A stretch of DNA of 64,000 bases, taken from UBA3006 sp031401235 (GTDB taxonomy: Bacteria > Actinomycetota > Acidimicrobiia > Acidimicrobiales > Ilumatobacteraceae). Each line of letters starts with the position of its first letter. Position 1 is the first letter of the stretch. The notes under the pieces were generated by a model. It had not been told where the DNA came from. It worked only from the letters and a program-made list of their open reading frames with translations, and ran no database searches. This document shows, piece after piece, positions 1-8,830 of the stretch. The position numbers and the translations under genes are program-made. The stretch lies in NCBI GenBank assembly GCA_031401235.1, contig JANNRJ010000039.1, forward strand, positions 1-64,000, given 5' to 3'.

Positions 1-179
1 GGAGGGGAAGTTTTAGATTTCTGGTTAACCCTAACTGGTGCTGTTAACGTTTTATTTCCAACACCACCAACATTCACATTTTAATTTTCTGGCGAAGTCA
101 CGTATAATTTTTGTCTTGGGGCGGGCCCTTCCCCCCCCCACTACAGCAAATTATTACTTAAGTGAATTCAGTTAGTGAC
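1..179. other. Intergenic, no gene seen
   Basis: This stretch lies downstream of the betaine-binding protein gene. It is AT-rich with a short G/C-rich block near 117-140 that includes a run of C. I see no coding signal and no convincing terminator with a T-tract on either strand. Confidence 0.5.
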
Positions 180-1130
180 TTACTTGAACCAAGCCGACCA
201 GATGGCTTCGTTGCTGGCAATCCATTCGGTGGCAACATCGGCTGCATCACGCTTGTCCAGCTCAACTGCTGGCAGCAACCCCAACTGGTCATCGGTGGTC
301 AACATGAAGTTTTTAATGAATGAAAATACCTTGGCATCCTTTGATTCAAGTTTTGCCGAGGCAACTTTGACGAGAATATCTTCTGGATAATCGCCGTCGC
401 ATGTTGCCGGATCCTTGGCACAATCACCTGTAGGTGCTGGCAGGGCCACGTTTTTCAGATTGTATTTACCCACCGCAGCCGATGGAGTCCAGTAATACAT
501 AAGGATTGGCTCTTCGAGGGCGGCACGGGACTGAATCTCGGCCTGCGTGGCCGCTTCCGAACCCGAGTACTGAACTGTGAACGGCAATGCGAGATTAGTA
601 ATGATCTGTTCGTCGTACTGCGAGAATGACGGATCCATTCCTAAGAACCGTCCATTTGATCCGGTCGCAGCCGTAGCAAACGCCTGGGCGACGGCAGGAT
701 CTTTGAGACCTTCCCATGTCGCAAGCGACGGATATTTATCGATCGCGTACTGCGGAACGAACCAACCGATTTTGCCGACTGCGCCAAGTTCACCCATATT
801 GACAACTGATCCGTCATCGATGTAAGCCTGCTCATCGGCTGAGATACCAGACGGCCAAAGTTCGACGTTGGCATCGAGGTCACCTGAACTTAATCCGGCG
901 AACATCGCATTTTCGTCAATGTCGACGATTTCAACGGGATTACCCAGTTGCTTTTCGATGAGCTGCTTGACGATCTCGACATCAATTGCCGATGCGGTCC
1001 AATTATTGCGGGCAATACGGATAGTTTCCGTGCCACCACCCGATGAATTGTCATCACTTCCGCACGCTGCGGCGAGTAACGACCCAACTACGACGAGACC
1101 GACACTGAGTATTTTTTTGCTAGAACGCAT
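180..1130 (-). CDS. Glycine betaine/proline-type ABC transporter substrate-binding lipoprotein
   Basis: Exported solute-binding component of a quaternary-amine importer of the ProX/OpuAC type. The start is placed at 1130 because AGGGGGA lies just upstream and the protein then begins with a lipoprotein signal, a lysine-rich start and a hydrophobic run ending in the lipobox LLAAAC. An upstream in-frame extension lacks a signal sequence and is not favoured. The mature chain (316 aa in all) has family features such as WPSGISADE, GKIGWFVPQY and a tryptophan-containing YYWTPSAA segment; Trp residues usually form the cage for trimethylammonium ligands. It is divergent from the ATPase/permease pair, about 95 bp away, which presumably completes the transporter. 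Ligand identity (betaine, choline or proline betaine) cannot be read from sequence, but the betaine-type degradation genes nearby support a methylated amine. Confidence 0.85.
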   Translation of the reverse strand: MRSSKKILSVGLVVVGSLLAAACGSDDNSSGGGTETIRIARNNWTASAIDVEIVKQLIEKQLGNPVEIVDIDENAMFAGLSSGDLDANVELWPSGISADEQAYIDDGSVVNMGELGAVGKIGWFVPQYAIDKYPSLATWEGLKDPAVAQAFATAATGSNGRFLGMDPSFSQYDEQIITNLALPFTVQYSGSEAATQAEIQSRAALEEPILMYYWTPSAAVGKYNLKNVALPAPTGDCAKDPATCDGDYPEDILVKVASAKLESKDAKVFSFIKNFMLTTDDQLGLLPAVELDKRDAADVATEWIASNEAIWSAWFK

Positions 1131-1225
1131 TGTTCCCCCTTGTGAAGAATCGATTGTAGATTCCCTAATCGCAACAGCATACCGAACTTTTCCGACCTGG
1201 TTGTAAGGGCAACTAAGGTTCCAAT

Positions 1226-2260
1226 GTGCCCGGGGAAGCATCACTTGCAATTGAAGTTCGACACTTGTGGAAAGTGTTTGGATCTGGATCACCCGATTCC
1301 GCCATTTCGCAGGCTCAAGGAGGTGCAACTCGTACCGAAATTCTGCAACAACTTGAACAAACTGTCGCCGTACGTGATGTTTCATTTAGTGTCGCCCGCG
1401 GGGAAACATTCGTCGTTATGGGACTTTCCGGAAGTGGGAAGTCCACACTCATTCGCTGTCTATCGCGCCTGATCGAACCAACTCGTGGCGAGGTCCTGCT
1501 TGACGGCGAAGATTTGCTGGATATGGACGACAAGGCTTTACGCGACGTTCGACGAGGACGAATTTCGATGGTGTTCCAACATTTTGGACTGTTTCCACAT
1601 CGCAAAGTAATCGACAACATCGCTTATGGGCTTGAAGTCCAAGGAGTTTCCAAAGTCAAACGACTTGAACGCGCCACAAACATTTTGAACATTGTCGGTC
1701 TTGAAGGTTGGGGTGAGCACTATCCACAACAGTTATCAGGAGGCATGCAACAGCGGGTTGGCCTGGGCCGAGCATTAGCTGTCGAGCCAGAGATTTTGCT
1801 GTTCGACGAGCCATTTTCCGCCCTTGACCCGCTCATTCGGCGAGAAATGCAAGATGAACTGATTCGTCTGCAAGAAACGATGCATCGGACCATCATCTTT
1901 ATCACCCATGATTTTGCCGAAGCGCTTCGCCTTGGCGATCGGATCGCAATCATGAAGGATGGCTCGTTCGATCAGGTGGGCACTCCCGAAGAAATTGTCA
2001 CCAACCCTGCAACTGACTATGTCCGTGAATTCACCACCGATATTCCGCGAGCAAAAGTGCTCAGTGTTCGATCGGTGACAGTTCTTGGATCGGCAAGGCC
2101 AGGTGGACGGTCTGTACACGCGAATGATGCCGTCGAACGAGTCATACCGATGCTGCTGGACAACGACGAGCCAATAAATGTTCTTGACGATGCCGGTGAA
2201 GTGATTGGTGTCGTGAATCGATTGAGTGTCGCCAAATTGTTACAGGACGAACAACGGTGA
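1226..2260 (+). CDS. Quaternary-amine ABC transporter ATP-binding protein (ProV/OpuAA-like)
   Basis: ATPase that powers betaine-type uptake. Walker A GLSGSGKST is near residue 70, the signature LSGGMQQRVGLGRAL near 172, and Walker B ILLFDEPFSALDP follows, with the switch His in FITHDFAEAL. About 344 aa, longer than a bare ATPase. The C-terminal part carries a CBS-like stretch (ERVIPMLLDNDEPINVLDD), the region that in OpuA-type proteins senses ionic strength. The GTG at 1226 is the likely start; an overlapping ATG at 1224 is in another frame. The stop overlaps the GTG of the permease by four bases, so the two are translationally coupled. Confidence 0.9.
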   Translation: MPGEASLAIEVRHLWKVFGSGSPDSAISQAQGGATRTEILQQLEQTVAVRDVSFSVARGETFVVMGLSGSGKSTLIRCLSRLIEPTRGEVLLDGEDLLDMDDKALRDVRRGRISMVFQHFGLFPHRKVIDNIAYGLEVQGVSKVKRLERATNILNIVGLEGWGEHYPQQLSGGMQQRVGLGRALAVEPEILLFDEPFSALDPLIRREMQDELIRLQETMHRTIIFITHDFAEALRLGDRIAIMKDGSFDQVGTPEEIVTNPATDYVREFTTDIPRAKVLSVRSVTVLGSARPGGRSVHANDAVERVIPMLLDNDEPINVLDDAGEVIGVVNRLSVAKLLQDEQR

Positions 2261-4173
2261 GCATTGCGATCACGTCTGCTAAACGCCATATCGGTAGCCG
2301 CCAGCGATTAGGAGCAACGGCGCTGAGCATCGCGGCTCTGTGTGCACTAGCCCAAATATTTGGAAGCCGAGGATTTCCCGAATCTTGGAATGTTGGTTTG
2401 GCCGAGCCAATCAACAATGTGCAGTCGTGGATTCGGGACAACAGAAGCGATCACTGGCTATTCACTTGGTTCTTTCATCCCATTACCGATGTAGTCAATC
2501 TTTCACTTGATTCAGTTACTTCCGTCATCAGTTGGTTTCCGTGGTTCATTGCACCAATTGTGGTTTTTGCGGTCATTGCCCGAACAGGTCGCTGGCGATC
2601 TGGGCTATTAGCCGCCTGTGCCGTGATCTACCCCGGTGTCGTCGGTGTGTGGCAGCAAAGCATCGAAACCATTTCGCTCATGGCGGTGGCCGTCGCAATC
2701 AGCGTAATTATTGGATTACCCCTCGGAGTTTGGACGGCGATGAACCCGCGGGTGGAGGGAATGCTTCGACCCGTACTTGATGCAATGCAAACTGTTCCAG
2801 CAACCGTCTATCTCATTCCAGTTGTGCTTGTATTTGGGATTGGACAAGTGCCTGCTGCAATTGCCACGGTAATTTATGCATTGCCCCCGGTAGTTCGATG
2901 CACAGCACTCGGTATCAAACAAGTTTCGCCAAGTGCGGTAGAAGCGTCAAGAATGTTTGGTGCAACCCGACGACAAACATTGCTGCGAGTTCAAATGCCT
3001 CTCGCCGTGCCTTCGATCATTACCGGAATCAATCAGACGGTGATGATGGCACTCGGCATTGTCGTCATTGCCACTCTTGTGGGCGCAGCCGGACTCGGTC
3101 AAGAAATTATGCAGACCGTTAGATTGCTGAGTCCTGGCCGTGGACTGGTGGTTGGTCTTGCCGTTGTCGCAGTTGCTTTGGTTCTCGATCGATTGAGCAG
3201 TGCCATAATCGTCACCCCTGGCTCGCGTCAACGAAAATTAAGTTGGCGAATTGTCATGATTTTCATCATCGGAGTTGCTGTCGTGTCGGTAACAAGTCGG
3301 GCAGTTGGGGTACACAATTTTCCATTTTCGTGGGGAACGTCGTTTGCTGATCCAGTCGACAGTTTTGTCCATTGGTTTCGGGACACATTTGATGTTGTCA
3401 CTCGACCTTTCAACGATTTCGTCGTCCGCGATTTACTTATTCGAGCTCGTGACATTCTTAATAGCGCATTTACTTGGCAACTCGTCGTCGTTGGGGCAAC
3501 AACAATTGCCCTGATTGTCGCTGGCTGGAAAATGGCGATTGCCACCGCTGGAGGTCTCGTGATTATCGGAATTACTGGTATGTGGGGCGAAGCAAGCAAT
3601 ACTCTGGCTCAAACCATTGTTGCAGTGGCGATTTCAATAGTTATCGCTTTACCGATTGGAATCTGGATGGGCCGACGTCCACGGGCCGAAGCTGCACTTG
3701 CTCCATTGCTCGATTCTTTGCAGACAATTCCACCACTGATTTATGCAATTCCGTTTGTCATGATTTTCACCGTTGGACCGGTGCCTGGAGTTCTCGCCGC
3801 TGTCGTGTATTCAATACCGCCTGGCATCAGACTCACGTCGCTCGGAATTCGGCATGTGAATTCCGAGTCCATTGAGGCGGCAACAACTTTTGGGGCGACT
3901 CAGCGCCAAGTTTTGTGGGGTGTGCGAATTCCATTGGCAATGCCATCGATCATTCTGGCGATCAATCAAATGGTGATGATGGTCTTGGCGATGGCGATTA
4001 TTGCTGGCATGGTTGGAGGCGAGGGTCTTGGCTACCGCTCAGTTGAAGCACTCACCAGATCCAACACCGGTCTGGGGGCCGAAGTTGGATTGGCAATTGT
4101 GATTATGGCCACGATTCTTGATCGACTCACACAAGCCGCGGCACGTCGAATGCAAGCGCCTGCCTCGGTGTAA
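2257..4173 (+). CDS. Tandem-fused ABC permease for quaternary amines (two ProW-like domains)
   Basis: Membrane channel of the importer. At 638 aa it is about twice a usual ProW-type permease and holds two complete permease units. Each unit has a hydrophobic N-terminal leader with a betaine-permease-like WNVGLAEPINN or WGTSFADPVDS segment, then a multi-helix block ending in an EAA loop: EASRMFGATRRQTLLRVQMP in the first half and EAATTFGATQRQVLWGVRIP in the second. Because both loops are intact, one polypeptide probably gives both halves of the pore that is otherwise a homodimer. It ends back to back with folD on the other strand, with no spacer. Confidence 0.88.
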   Translation: MSIAITSAKRHIGSRQRLGATALSIAALCALAQIFGSRGFPESWNVGLAEPINNVQSWIRDNRSDHWLFTWFFHPITDVVNLSLDSVTSVISWFPWFIAPIVVFAVIARTGRWRSGLLAACAVIYPGVVGVWQQSIETISLMAVAVAISVIIGLPLGVWTAMNPRVEGMLRPVLDAMQTVPATVYLIPVVLVFGIGQVPAAIATVIYALPPVVRCTALGIKQVSPSAVEASRMFGATRRQTLLRVQMPLAVPSIITGINQTVMMALGIVVIATLVGAAGLGQEIMQTVRLLSPGRGLVVGLAVVAVALVLDRLSSAIIVTPGSRQRKLSWRIVMIFIIGVAVVSVTSRAVGVHNFPFSWGTSFADPVDSFVHWFRDTFDVVTRPFNDFVVRDLLIRARDILNSAFTWQLVVVGATTIALIVAGWKMAIATAGGLVIIGITGMWGEASNTLAQTIVAVAISIVIALPIGIWMGRRPRAEAALAPLLDSLQTIPPLIYAIPFVMIFTVGPVPGVLAAVVYSIPPGIRLTSLGIRHVNSESIEAATTFGATQRQVLWGVRIPLAMPSIILAINQMVMMVLAMAIIAGMVGGEGLGYRSVEALTRSNTGLGAEVGLAIVIMATILDRLTQAAARRMQAPASV

Positions 4174-5058
4174 TTAGCGCGGAAATGCGCCAAGCATCTT
4201 GGCCGCCTCAAGTGTATTTTCCAGTAAGCAGCCAATGGTCATCGGTCCGGTACCACCGGGCATCGGAGTAATTGCTCCGGCAACTTTCTGAACTTCATCA
4301 AAATCGACATCACCAACAATCTTTGATTCCACCCGCGACACTCCAACGTCGATCACCGTGGCACCCGGCTTGACATGATTGGCAGTGATGATTCGGGCGA
4401 CTCCAACTGCCGAAATAATTATGTCCGACTCTCGACAGACATCCTCTAGATCTGTGGTTAACGAGTGCGCACAAGTGACGGTGGCATCCGTTCCTTTGCG
4501 AGCCAGCAATAACACCTGGGGTAATCCGACGAGAGTCGATCGCCCGACCACCACCGCGCGCTTGCCCTTGGTGGCAATTCCGTATCGCTCGAGAAGTCTC
4601 ATCACTCCAAGTGGCGTGCACGGAACATGACCAGGCAATCCGCGCAAGAGCCGACCCATTGAAAGTTCCGTCAGACCATCGATGTCCTTTTCAGGTGGAA
4701 CCAGCGAAAGCACTTTCTCTGTATCCAAACCTTTTGGAATCGGCAATTGGACAAGAATCCCATGTATCCTAGGGTCTTGGGCATAGGCAGAAACTGCATC
4801 TTCGACCTGGGCTTGAGAGGCTGACCCAGGTAATTCCAGTCCTTTTGAAATCATTCCAGCTTCCTGGGCCTTTTTGTGTTTCCATCCCACATAAATACGA
4901 CTCGGTTTGTCATCGCCTACTAATACGGTTGCCAAACATACCGGCGGAGATCCGGCGGCTTCGATCTCTTGGCGTAGACGAGCCACAATTTGATCACGGG
5001 CCGCTTCGCCATCCATAAGAATTGCTCCGCCTGGAGTGCGTCTGAATTGTTCCGTCAT
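4174..5058 (-). CDS. folD: Bifunctional methylenetetrahydrofolate dehydrogenase / methenyl-THF cyclohydrolase
   Basis: Cytosolic enzyme that converts 5,10-methylene-THF to methenyl-THF (NADP-linked) and on to 10-formyl-THF. Of 294 aa, normal for the family. Visible signatures are the active-site YVGWKHKKAQEAG (catalytic Lys in the YxxxK arrangement), VQLPIPKGLDTEKVL, the PCTPLGVMRLLERY segment, the Rossmann VVVGRSTLVGLP and the C-terminal ITPMPGGTGPMT. Its ATG overlaps the fhs stop (ATGA), so fhs-folD is one operon. In this neighbourhood it likely carries methyl groups removed from betaine derivatives toward formate. Confidence 0.96.
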   Translation of the reverse strand: MTEQFRRTPGGAILMDGEAARDQIVARLRQEIEAAGSPPVCLATVLVGDDKPSRIYVGWKHKKAQEAGMISKGLELPGSASQAQVEDAVSAYAQDPRIHGILVQLPIPKGLDTEKVLSLVPPEKDIDGLTELSMGRLLRGLPGHVPCTPLGVMRLLERYGIATKGKRAVVVGRSTLVGLPQVLLLARKGTDATVTCAHSLTTDLEDVCRESDIIISAVGVARIITANHVKPGATVIDVGVSRVESKIVGDVDFDEVQKVAGAITPMPGGTGPMTIGCLLENTLEAAKMLGAFPR

Positions 5059-6752
5059 GAAAGACCGACGATTTCGCCGTTCTCGTCAAAATCAATCATT
5101 GAGGCTGCGGGCTTGGCGCCAAGACCGGGCATGGTGCGCATTTCTCCGCAAATTGGATAAATAAATCCTGCACCAACGGATGCGCGAACCTCGCGAACTG
5201 CCAGGGTATGACCGATTGGAGCACCCTTCAATGATGCGTCGCCTGAAATCGACAAGTGTGTCTTGGCAATGCACACCGGTAAGTTGGCAAAACCGTTATC
5301 GGTAAACGTCTTGAGTTGGCGATTGGCCGCAGCCGAATACTCCACTTTTGCCGCGCCGTAAATTTTTGTGGCCACCGTTTCAATCTTCTCCTTTAATGAT
5401 GCTTCCGATGGATAAAGAACATGGAAGCTATTGGGCTCTTCACATGCCTCGACAACGGCGTGCGCCAGATCAATTGCACCTGCACCGCCATCTTGGAAAT
5501 GCGTGCACACGGCAACTCGTGCGTTCATCTCGGTGGCAATCCGGCGAATGACATCATGTTCAGATTTGTGATCAGTTGGAAATGCATTAATCGCCACCAC
5601 TGGCGTCACACCGTGGGCTTGCACGTTTTCAATTTGCTTACGCAAGTTGGCTGCTCCGGCCTCCACGTCGGCAGGATTTTCGGCGAGTAGATCGGCTGGC
5701 AATTCCTTTCCGGCAACAATTTTGTATTTCCCCGAATGTGCTTTTAAGGCGCGAACGGTGGCAACGAGAACCGCAGCATCTGGCACAAGACCGGATGTCC
5801 GGCACTTAATGTTGAAGAAACGCTCCGCTCCCATGTCCGCACCGAACCCGGCTTCAGTCAACAGGTACTCGCCACAATGAATACCGATGAGATCACCGAT
5901 GATTGATGAGTTTCCGTGGGCGATGTTGCCAAACGGTCCGGCGTGAACGATGACAGGCGTATTTTCCAATGTTTGCAATAGGTTCGGCTTAATTGCTTCG
6001 CGCATAATTACGGCCATCGAACCAGCACCGCTCAATTGCTCGGCGGTAATTGGTGCTCCCTTTGAGTTATAACCAACCACGATTCGCCCAAGCCGCGCCC
6101 GCATATCGTCCATTGATGTTGTCAGCGCCAAAATCGCCATCACTTCGGATGCTGCAGTGATGTCAAAACCAGTTTGTCGAACTACTCCGTCTTCCTTGGT
6201 GCCCATGCCAATAACAATGTTGCGCAGAGACCGATCATTGATGTCGATCACCCGACGCCAAGAAATATTATGCAAGTCGAAATCAAGTGCATTGCCTTGA
6301 TGCAGGTGATTGTCGACCATTGCGGAAAGCAGGTTGTGAGCAGCAGTCACCGCGTGAAAGTCGCCGGTGAGGTGCAAATTGAGCAATTCCATGGGTATGA
6401 CCTGGCTGTATCCGCCGCCGGCAGCACCGCCCTTGATCCCGAATGTTGGTCCCATTGACGGTTGACGCAACGTGAGCACGGCTTTCTTACCGATGTGCTT
6501 CATGGCCTGACCAAGGCCAACGGCGGTGGTGGTTTTTCCCTCCCCCAGTGGTGTTGGGGTGATTGCCGTGACCACGACGTACTTTGCTTTCGGTCGCGAC
6601 TTCAACTCATCAATTGCTTCCAGGCGGATTTTGGCCAGACTCGAACCGTACGGCTCGAGCAAATGTTCACCAATTCCCATTTGAGCGGCAATTTCGATTA
6701 GCGGTTTGGCCTTTCCAGCGCGTGCAATTTCAAGATCAGATGGAAATGCCAT
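5055..6752 (-). CDS. fhs: Formate--tetrahydrofolate ligase
   Basis: Cytosolic enzyme interconverting formate plus THF plus ATP with 10-formyl-THF; run backwards it yields formate and ATP. The start at 6752 is chosen because AAGGAGA precedes it and the protein then starts MAFPSDLEIARAGK, as family members do; this gives 565 aa, close to the usual 550-560. Motifs seen are ITPTPLGEGKTTT (P-loop near residue 65), LRQPSMGPTFGIKGGAAGGG, the HAGPFGNIAHG segment and a C-terminal GEMRTMPGLG. It is the first gene of the fhs-folD operon and is divergent from the formate dehydrogenase genes, which fits a shared role in formate production and disposal. Confidence 0.97.
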   Translation of the reverse strand: MAFPSDLEIARAGKAKPLIEIAAQMGIGEHLLEPYGSSLAKIRLEAIDELKSRPKAKYVVVTAITPTPLGEGKTTTAVGLGQAMKHIGKKAVLTLRQPSMGPTFGIKGGAAGGGYSQVIPMELLNLHLTGDFHAVTAAHNLLSAMVDNHLHQGNALDFDLHNISWRRVIDINDRSLRNIVIGMGTKEDGVVRQTGFDITAASEVMAILALTTSMDDMRARLGRIVVGYNSKGAPITAEQLSGAGSMAVIMREAIKPNLLQTLENTPVIVHAGPFGNIAHGNSSIIGDLIGIHCGEYLLTEAGFGADMGAERFFNIKCRTSGLVPDAAVLVATVRALKAHSGKYKIVAGKELPADLLAENPADVEAGAANLRKQIENVQAHGVTPVVAINAFPTDHKSEHDVIRRIATEMNARVAVCTHFQDGGAGAIDLAHAVVEACEEPNSFHVLYPSEASLKEKIETVATKIYGAAKVEYSAAANRQLKTFTDNGFANLPVCIAKTHLSISGDASLKGAPIGHTLAVREVRASVGAGFIYPICGEMRTMPGLGAKPAASMIDFDENGEIVGLS

Positions 6753-6871
6753 AACTCTCCTTGCTATTGAATCGCTCTCGTCGTTGAGAGTGACCACTAC
6801 TCAATCCACTATATATGGAACGCTCCACCAGATAATCGCAAGATGTTTCAGCGCACTAGGCTGATTTGAAC

Positions 6872-8809
6872 ATGGCGCAAAAACATCGCTTTGCCCCCCT
6901 CGTCCGACTCACTGAACCACTGGTTCGTGACAATGGCGAGTTACGTATCGCCACCTGGCACGAAGCGCTCACCCGCGCCGCCGCCGGATTTAATCAAGTC
7001 AAAGATGAATTCGGACCACAGGCAATTGGTTTTTTCTCCTGTTCAAAATCAACGAACGAAATGAACTTCATTGCTCAGAAGTTTGCCCGAGCGGTAATCG
7101 GTTCAAATAATATCGATTCTTGTAATCGAACTTGACACGCTCCTTCCGTGGTCGGTCTGGCCACAGTTTTTGGAGCCGGTGGAGGGACATCTTCATATAA
7201 GGAAATTGAAGATACAGACGTAATTTTGATGTGGGGTTCGAACGCGAGGGAAGCGCATCCAATCTTTTTTCACCACGTCTTACAGGGTGTTCGTAACGGA
7301 GCAAAATTGTATGTGGTGGATCCGCGACGAACCGCGTCTGCTGAATGGGCCGATCTCTGGCTTGGCATTGACGTCGGTACGGACATCGCACTTTCTAATA
7401 CCATCGCTCGGGAAATCATTCACGCTGGGCTCGCCAATAATGATTACATTTCCCGGGCAACAACAGATTTCGAGGAATATGCCGCGTCAGTTGAGGAATG
7501 GACGCTGGCACGCGGAAGTGCCGTCACCGGAATCCCAGCCGAGGCAATTGCCGAGATCGCCCATGCCTATGCATATGCTGCAAAGGCTCAGATCTGCTGG
7601 ACACTTGGAATAACTGAACACCATAACGGCGTCGACAATGTGCTTGCCTTAATCAACTTGGCCCTGTTGTGCGGACATGTTGGGCGGTGGGGTTCCGGAC
7701 TGAACCCGTTGCGCGGACAAAACAATGTTCAAGGCGGCGGTGATATGGGTGCGCTCCCAAATAAATTGCCGGGATTTCAAGATGTTGAAGATGATGTTGC
7801 ACGGGGAAAATTTGAAGCCATTTGGGAATGTGAGATCCCAGCGAAAAACGGTTGGAATCTTTCGGAAATGTTCGAGGCAATGGAACGACGCGACATGCGG
7901 GCGCTATACGTCATCGGTGAAAACCCAGCCCAATCCGAAGCCGACGGTCACCATGCAGTAAAAATTCTCAAGAGTCTTGATCATCTTGTGGTGCAAGACA
8001 TCTTCCTCACCAAAACTGCGGAACTTGCCGATGTTGTATTTCCTGGTTCGGCATCATGGTGCGAAAGCGAAGGGACAGTAACGAACTCTGAACGACGAGT
8101 GCAAATGGTGCACAAGGCGCTAACGCCACCTGGTAATGCGCACGACGATATTCAGATTCTCACTGATTTGGCTCGAGTGATGGGTCACGACTGGAATTAC
8201 CGCTCCAATGAAGATGTTTGGAATGAGTTGCGTAGTTTGTCGCCGATGCACGCCGGCATGACATATTCTCGTTTGCATGAACTGGGCGGAATTCAATGGC
8301 CATGCTTTTCGGAAGACACACTTGAACCGTCGTTCCTGCATGGAAGATTGTGGTCTGAGGAACTTGTCGACCGGGGTCGACTTGCCCCATTTAGCGTGGT
8401 GATTGACGATCCCCCAGTGGAGTCCACAAGTGTCGAATTTCCGTTACGACTGACCACTGGTCGCCGTCTTGATTCGTACAACACCGGTGTGCAATCGGGA
8501 GGCTTTCGTAGCCCGCTGCGATTCGGCGAAACAATCGACATTTCACCAGAGGATGCCAATGACCTCGGGGTTGAAGACGACGAATTAGTGCGCATCACCT
8601 CGCCCCGCGGATCATTGCAAGCACCCGTGCGCATTGACGAATCACTTCGCCCAGGACTTGTATTTATGACGATGCATTTCCCCGACGAAGTCGACACCAA
8701 TGTGCTGACAATCGATGCCACCGATCCCAAATCCGGAACCGCAGAGTTCAAAGCAGCCGCGGTGCGCGTGGACAAACTCTCCGCGCGTGTCCCGGCGGCT
8801 GGTCAGTAA
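6872..8809 (+). CDS. fdhA: Formate dehydrogenase alpha subunit, catalytic (C-terminal) half; selenoprotein with in-frame TGA
   Basis: Molybdenum/tungsten bis-MGD catalytic part of an NAD-type formate dehydrogenase. The frame is open from 6872 to 8809 apart from one TGA at 7133-7135. That TGA sits exactly where the family has its metal-ligand Cys or Sec: IDSCNRT-U-HAPSVVGL, with the conserved His next to it. Read as selenocysteine (Sec88), the product is 645 aa. Later family motifs are DVILMWGSNAREAHP, GHVGRWGSGLNPLRGQNN, FPLRLTTGRRLDSYNTG and the C-terminal MGD-binding VEDDELVRITSPRG. It lacks the N-terminal Fe-S region and the [4Fe-4S] Mop domain, which are encoded separately at 10630-11565. 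It begins near the family position just after that domain (RLTEPLVRDNGEL). The ATG at 6872 is preferred; a TTG at 6866 is possible and the ribosome site is weak. Confidence 0.9.
7133..7176 (+). promoter_or_regulatory. Selenocysteine codon and bacterial SECIS element
   Basis: The TGA at 7133-7135 is followed by a hairpin. The lower stem is GCTCC (7139-7143) with GGAGC (7172-7176). The upper stem is GTGGTC (7148-7153) with GGCCAC (7159-7164), including one T-G wobble, and the apical loop is GGTCT (7154-7158). The loop starts 18 bases after the TGA. From memory this matches the spacing and GGUCU loop of the E. coli fdhF SECIS that binds SelB. The SelABCD machinery is not in this window. Confidence 0.88.
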
Positions 8810-8830
8810 TTCTATTACGCTTTCCCCGCC

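Noticed and set aside
1131..1385. N-terminal extension of the betaine-binding protein
   Set aside because: The extension precedes a clear ribosome site and lipoprotein signal, and overlaps the divergent ATPase gene.
6872..8809. Formate dehydrogenase catalytic gene as a pseudogene broken by TGA
   Set aside because: The TGA is at the exact Sec position, the frame is otherwise intact, and a SECIS hairpin follows.
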